DNA of 64,000 nt, taken from positions 2,914,001 through 2,978,000 of the forward strand of contig NW_024468249.1 of NCBI RefSeq assembly GCF_002104995.1, in the 5' to 3' direction. The stretch comes from Linderina pennispora. Taxonomy: Eukaryota; Kickxellomycota; Kickxellomycetes; Kickxellales; Kickxellaceae. The notes under the pieces are model-generated. The model saw nothing but the letters and a program-made list of their open reading frames with translations, was not told where the DNA came from and did not search any database. This document shows positions 63,650-64,000 of the stretch, piece after piece (the stretch's first letter is position 1; each line of letters begins with the position of its first letter). The translations under genes and the position numbers were made by a program.

Positions 63650-64000
63650 CGGCGTGAGTCGGGTTGTGCTGGTCGAAAAGGAATATACAAGAGGATATTG
63701 GCTGTTGCTGGAATATTCAAGACGCCGTTATATGGGCCAGGCACACCCGTCCGCCGGTAGATGTGCACGCTTTATACACCATCCACTAGTTGCCAGAAAT
63801 AACCGTCAGCTTCCAAGGGCCATCACCATGCGCGCATTTGACACCCCGGGCATATTATTAGACCGCTCTTCCAGGGATCGCGGGACAGGGAGCAGAGGAG
63901 GGAAAATAGCAAACTCCTGGCGCGTTACTGCGCACCAGCAAACAGGGCCATCTCGACATGTGAAGGTAGCCCTAAAAAAAGCACAGGCGACATTTCTCCT
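63650..64000. other. Right-edge spacer, promoter of the SGNH-fold gene
   Basis: This should hold the promoter; a TATA-like ctttatac lies near 63768-63775 on the plus strand. No other gene reaches this edge that I can see. Confidence 0.4.

Overview
The window is fungal nuclear DNA. It shows GC-rich genes separated by short spacers, few introns (78-232 nt, GT-AG with one probable GC-AG), and a conserved fungal gene set. Small secreted proteins, an F-box/LRR-like protein and an S1-type protease homologue suggest an early-diverging fungus, perhaps Kickxellomycotina; that placement is inference. About 30 protein genes are supported. They are housekeeping genes for splicing and RNA (PRP43, U1A/U2B''-like, RRP45, SSU72), transcription (TBP), chromosomes (SCC3), Fe-S clusters (NFS1), mitochondrial translation (uS11m, EF-P), glycosylation (ALG11), V-ATPase (VMA6), protein turnover (CSN6, PPT1) and transport (sugar porter, P5B ATPase).

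Layout: 0-6.4 kb holds an edge-truncated secreted protein, a 7-TM protein, PRP43 and uS11m. 6.4-8.6 kb is mobile element copy 1. 8.7-18 kb holds a dihydropteridine reductase, EF-P, a C2 protein, VMA6, a tandem pair of RZ-finger proteins (one broken by a stop) and an LRR-like protein. 18.8-25 kb holds a sugar porter, a catalytically dead S1 protease homologue, SSU72, a cyclin and NFS1. 26.8-29.2 kb is a three-RRM protein gene broken by about eight single-base frameshifts. 29.7-32.3 kb holds a secreted protein, element copy 2 and a decayed LPMO-like gene. 33-37.3 kb is a P5B ATPase. 37.4-40.5 kb is an AT-rich decayed block with a fold-back MITE, followed by element copy 3. 42.3-53.3 kb holds a COQ5-like methyltransferase, TBP, CSN6, the U1A/U2B''-like protein, a disordered protein and PPT1. 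Copy 4 follows, then SCC3, ALG11, RRP45 and an SGNH-fold protein to the right end.

The main discovery is a family of four related mobile elements (about 6.4-8.6, 30.6-31.4, 40.1-42.1 and 53.5-53.9 kb). They encode pieces of a Fanzor protein, the eukaryotic relative of TnpB and an RNA-guided nuclease family. Their shared 3' end carries a GCTCGC-ATC-GCGAGC hairpin, a 9-nt spacer and a CTRR terminus followed by T, which is the hallmark of a Helitron. Each copy has lost a different part of the protein. The two copies that keep the N-terminal half also share the same reading-frame break and in-frame TAG, so they probably spread from an already defective, trans-mobilised source. The about 150-nt segment between the end of the protein and the hairpin is conserved in all copies and is a candidate guide-RNA scaffold. 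Other odd features are two enzyme homologues with lost catalytic residues, a C-to-T/G-to-A decay pattern around copy 3, and a 16-bp repeat array whose units each carry a stop codon.
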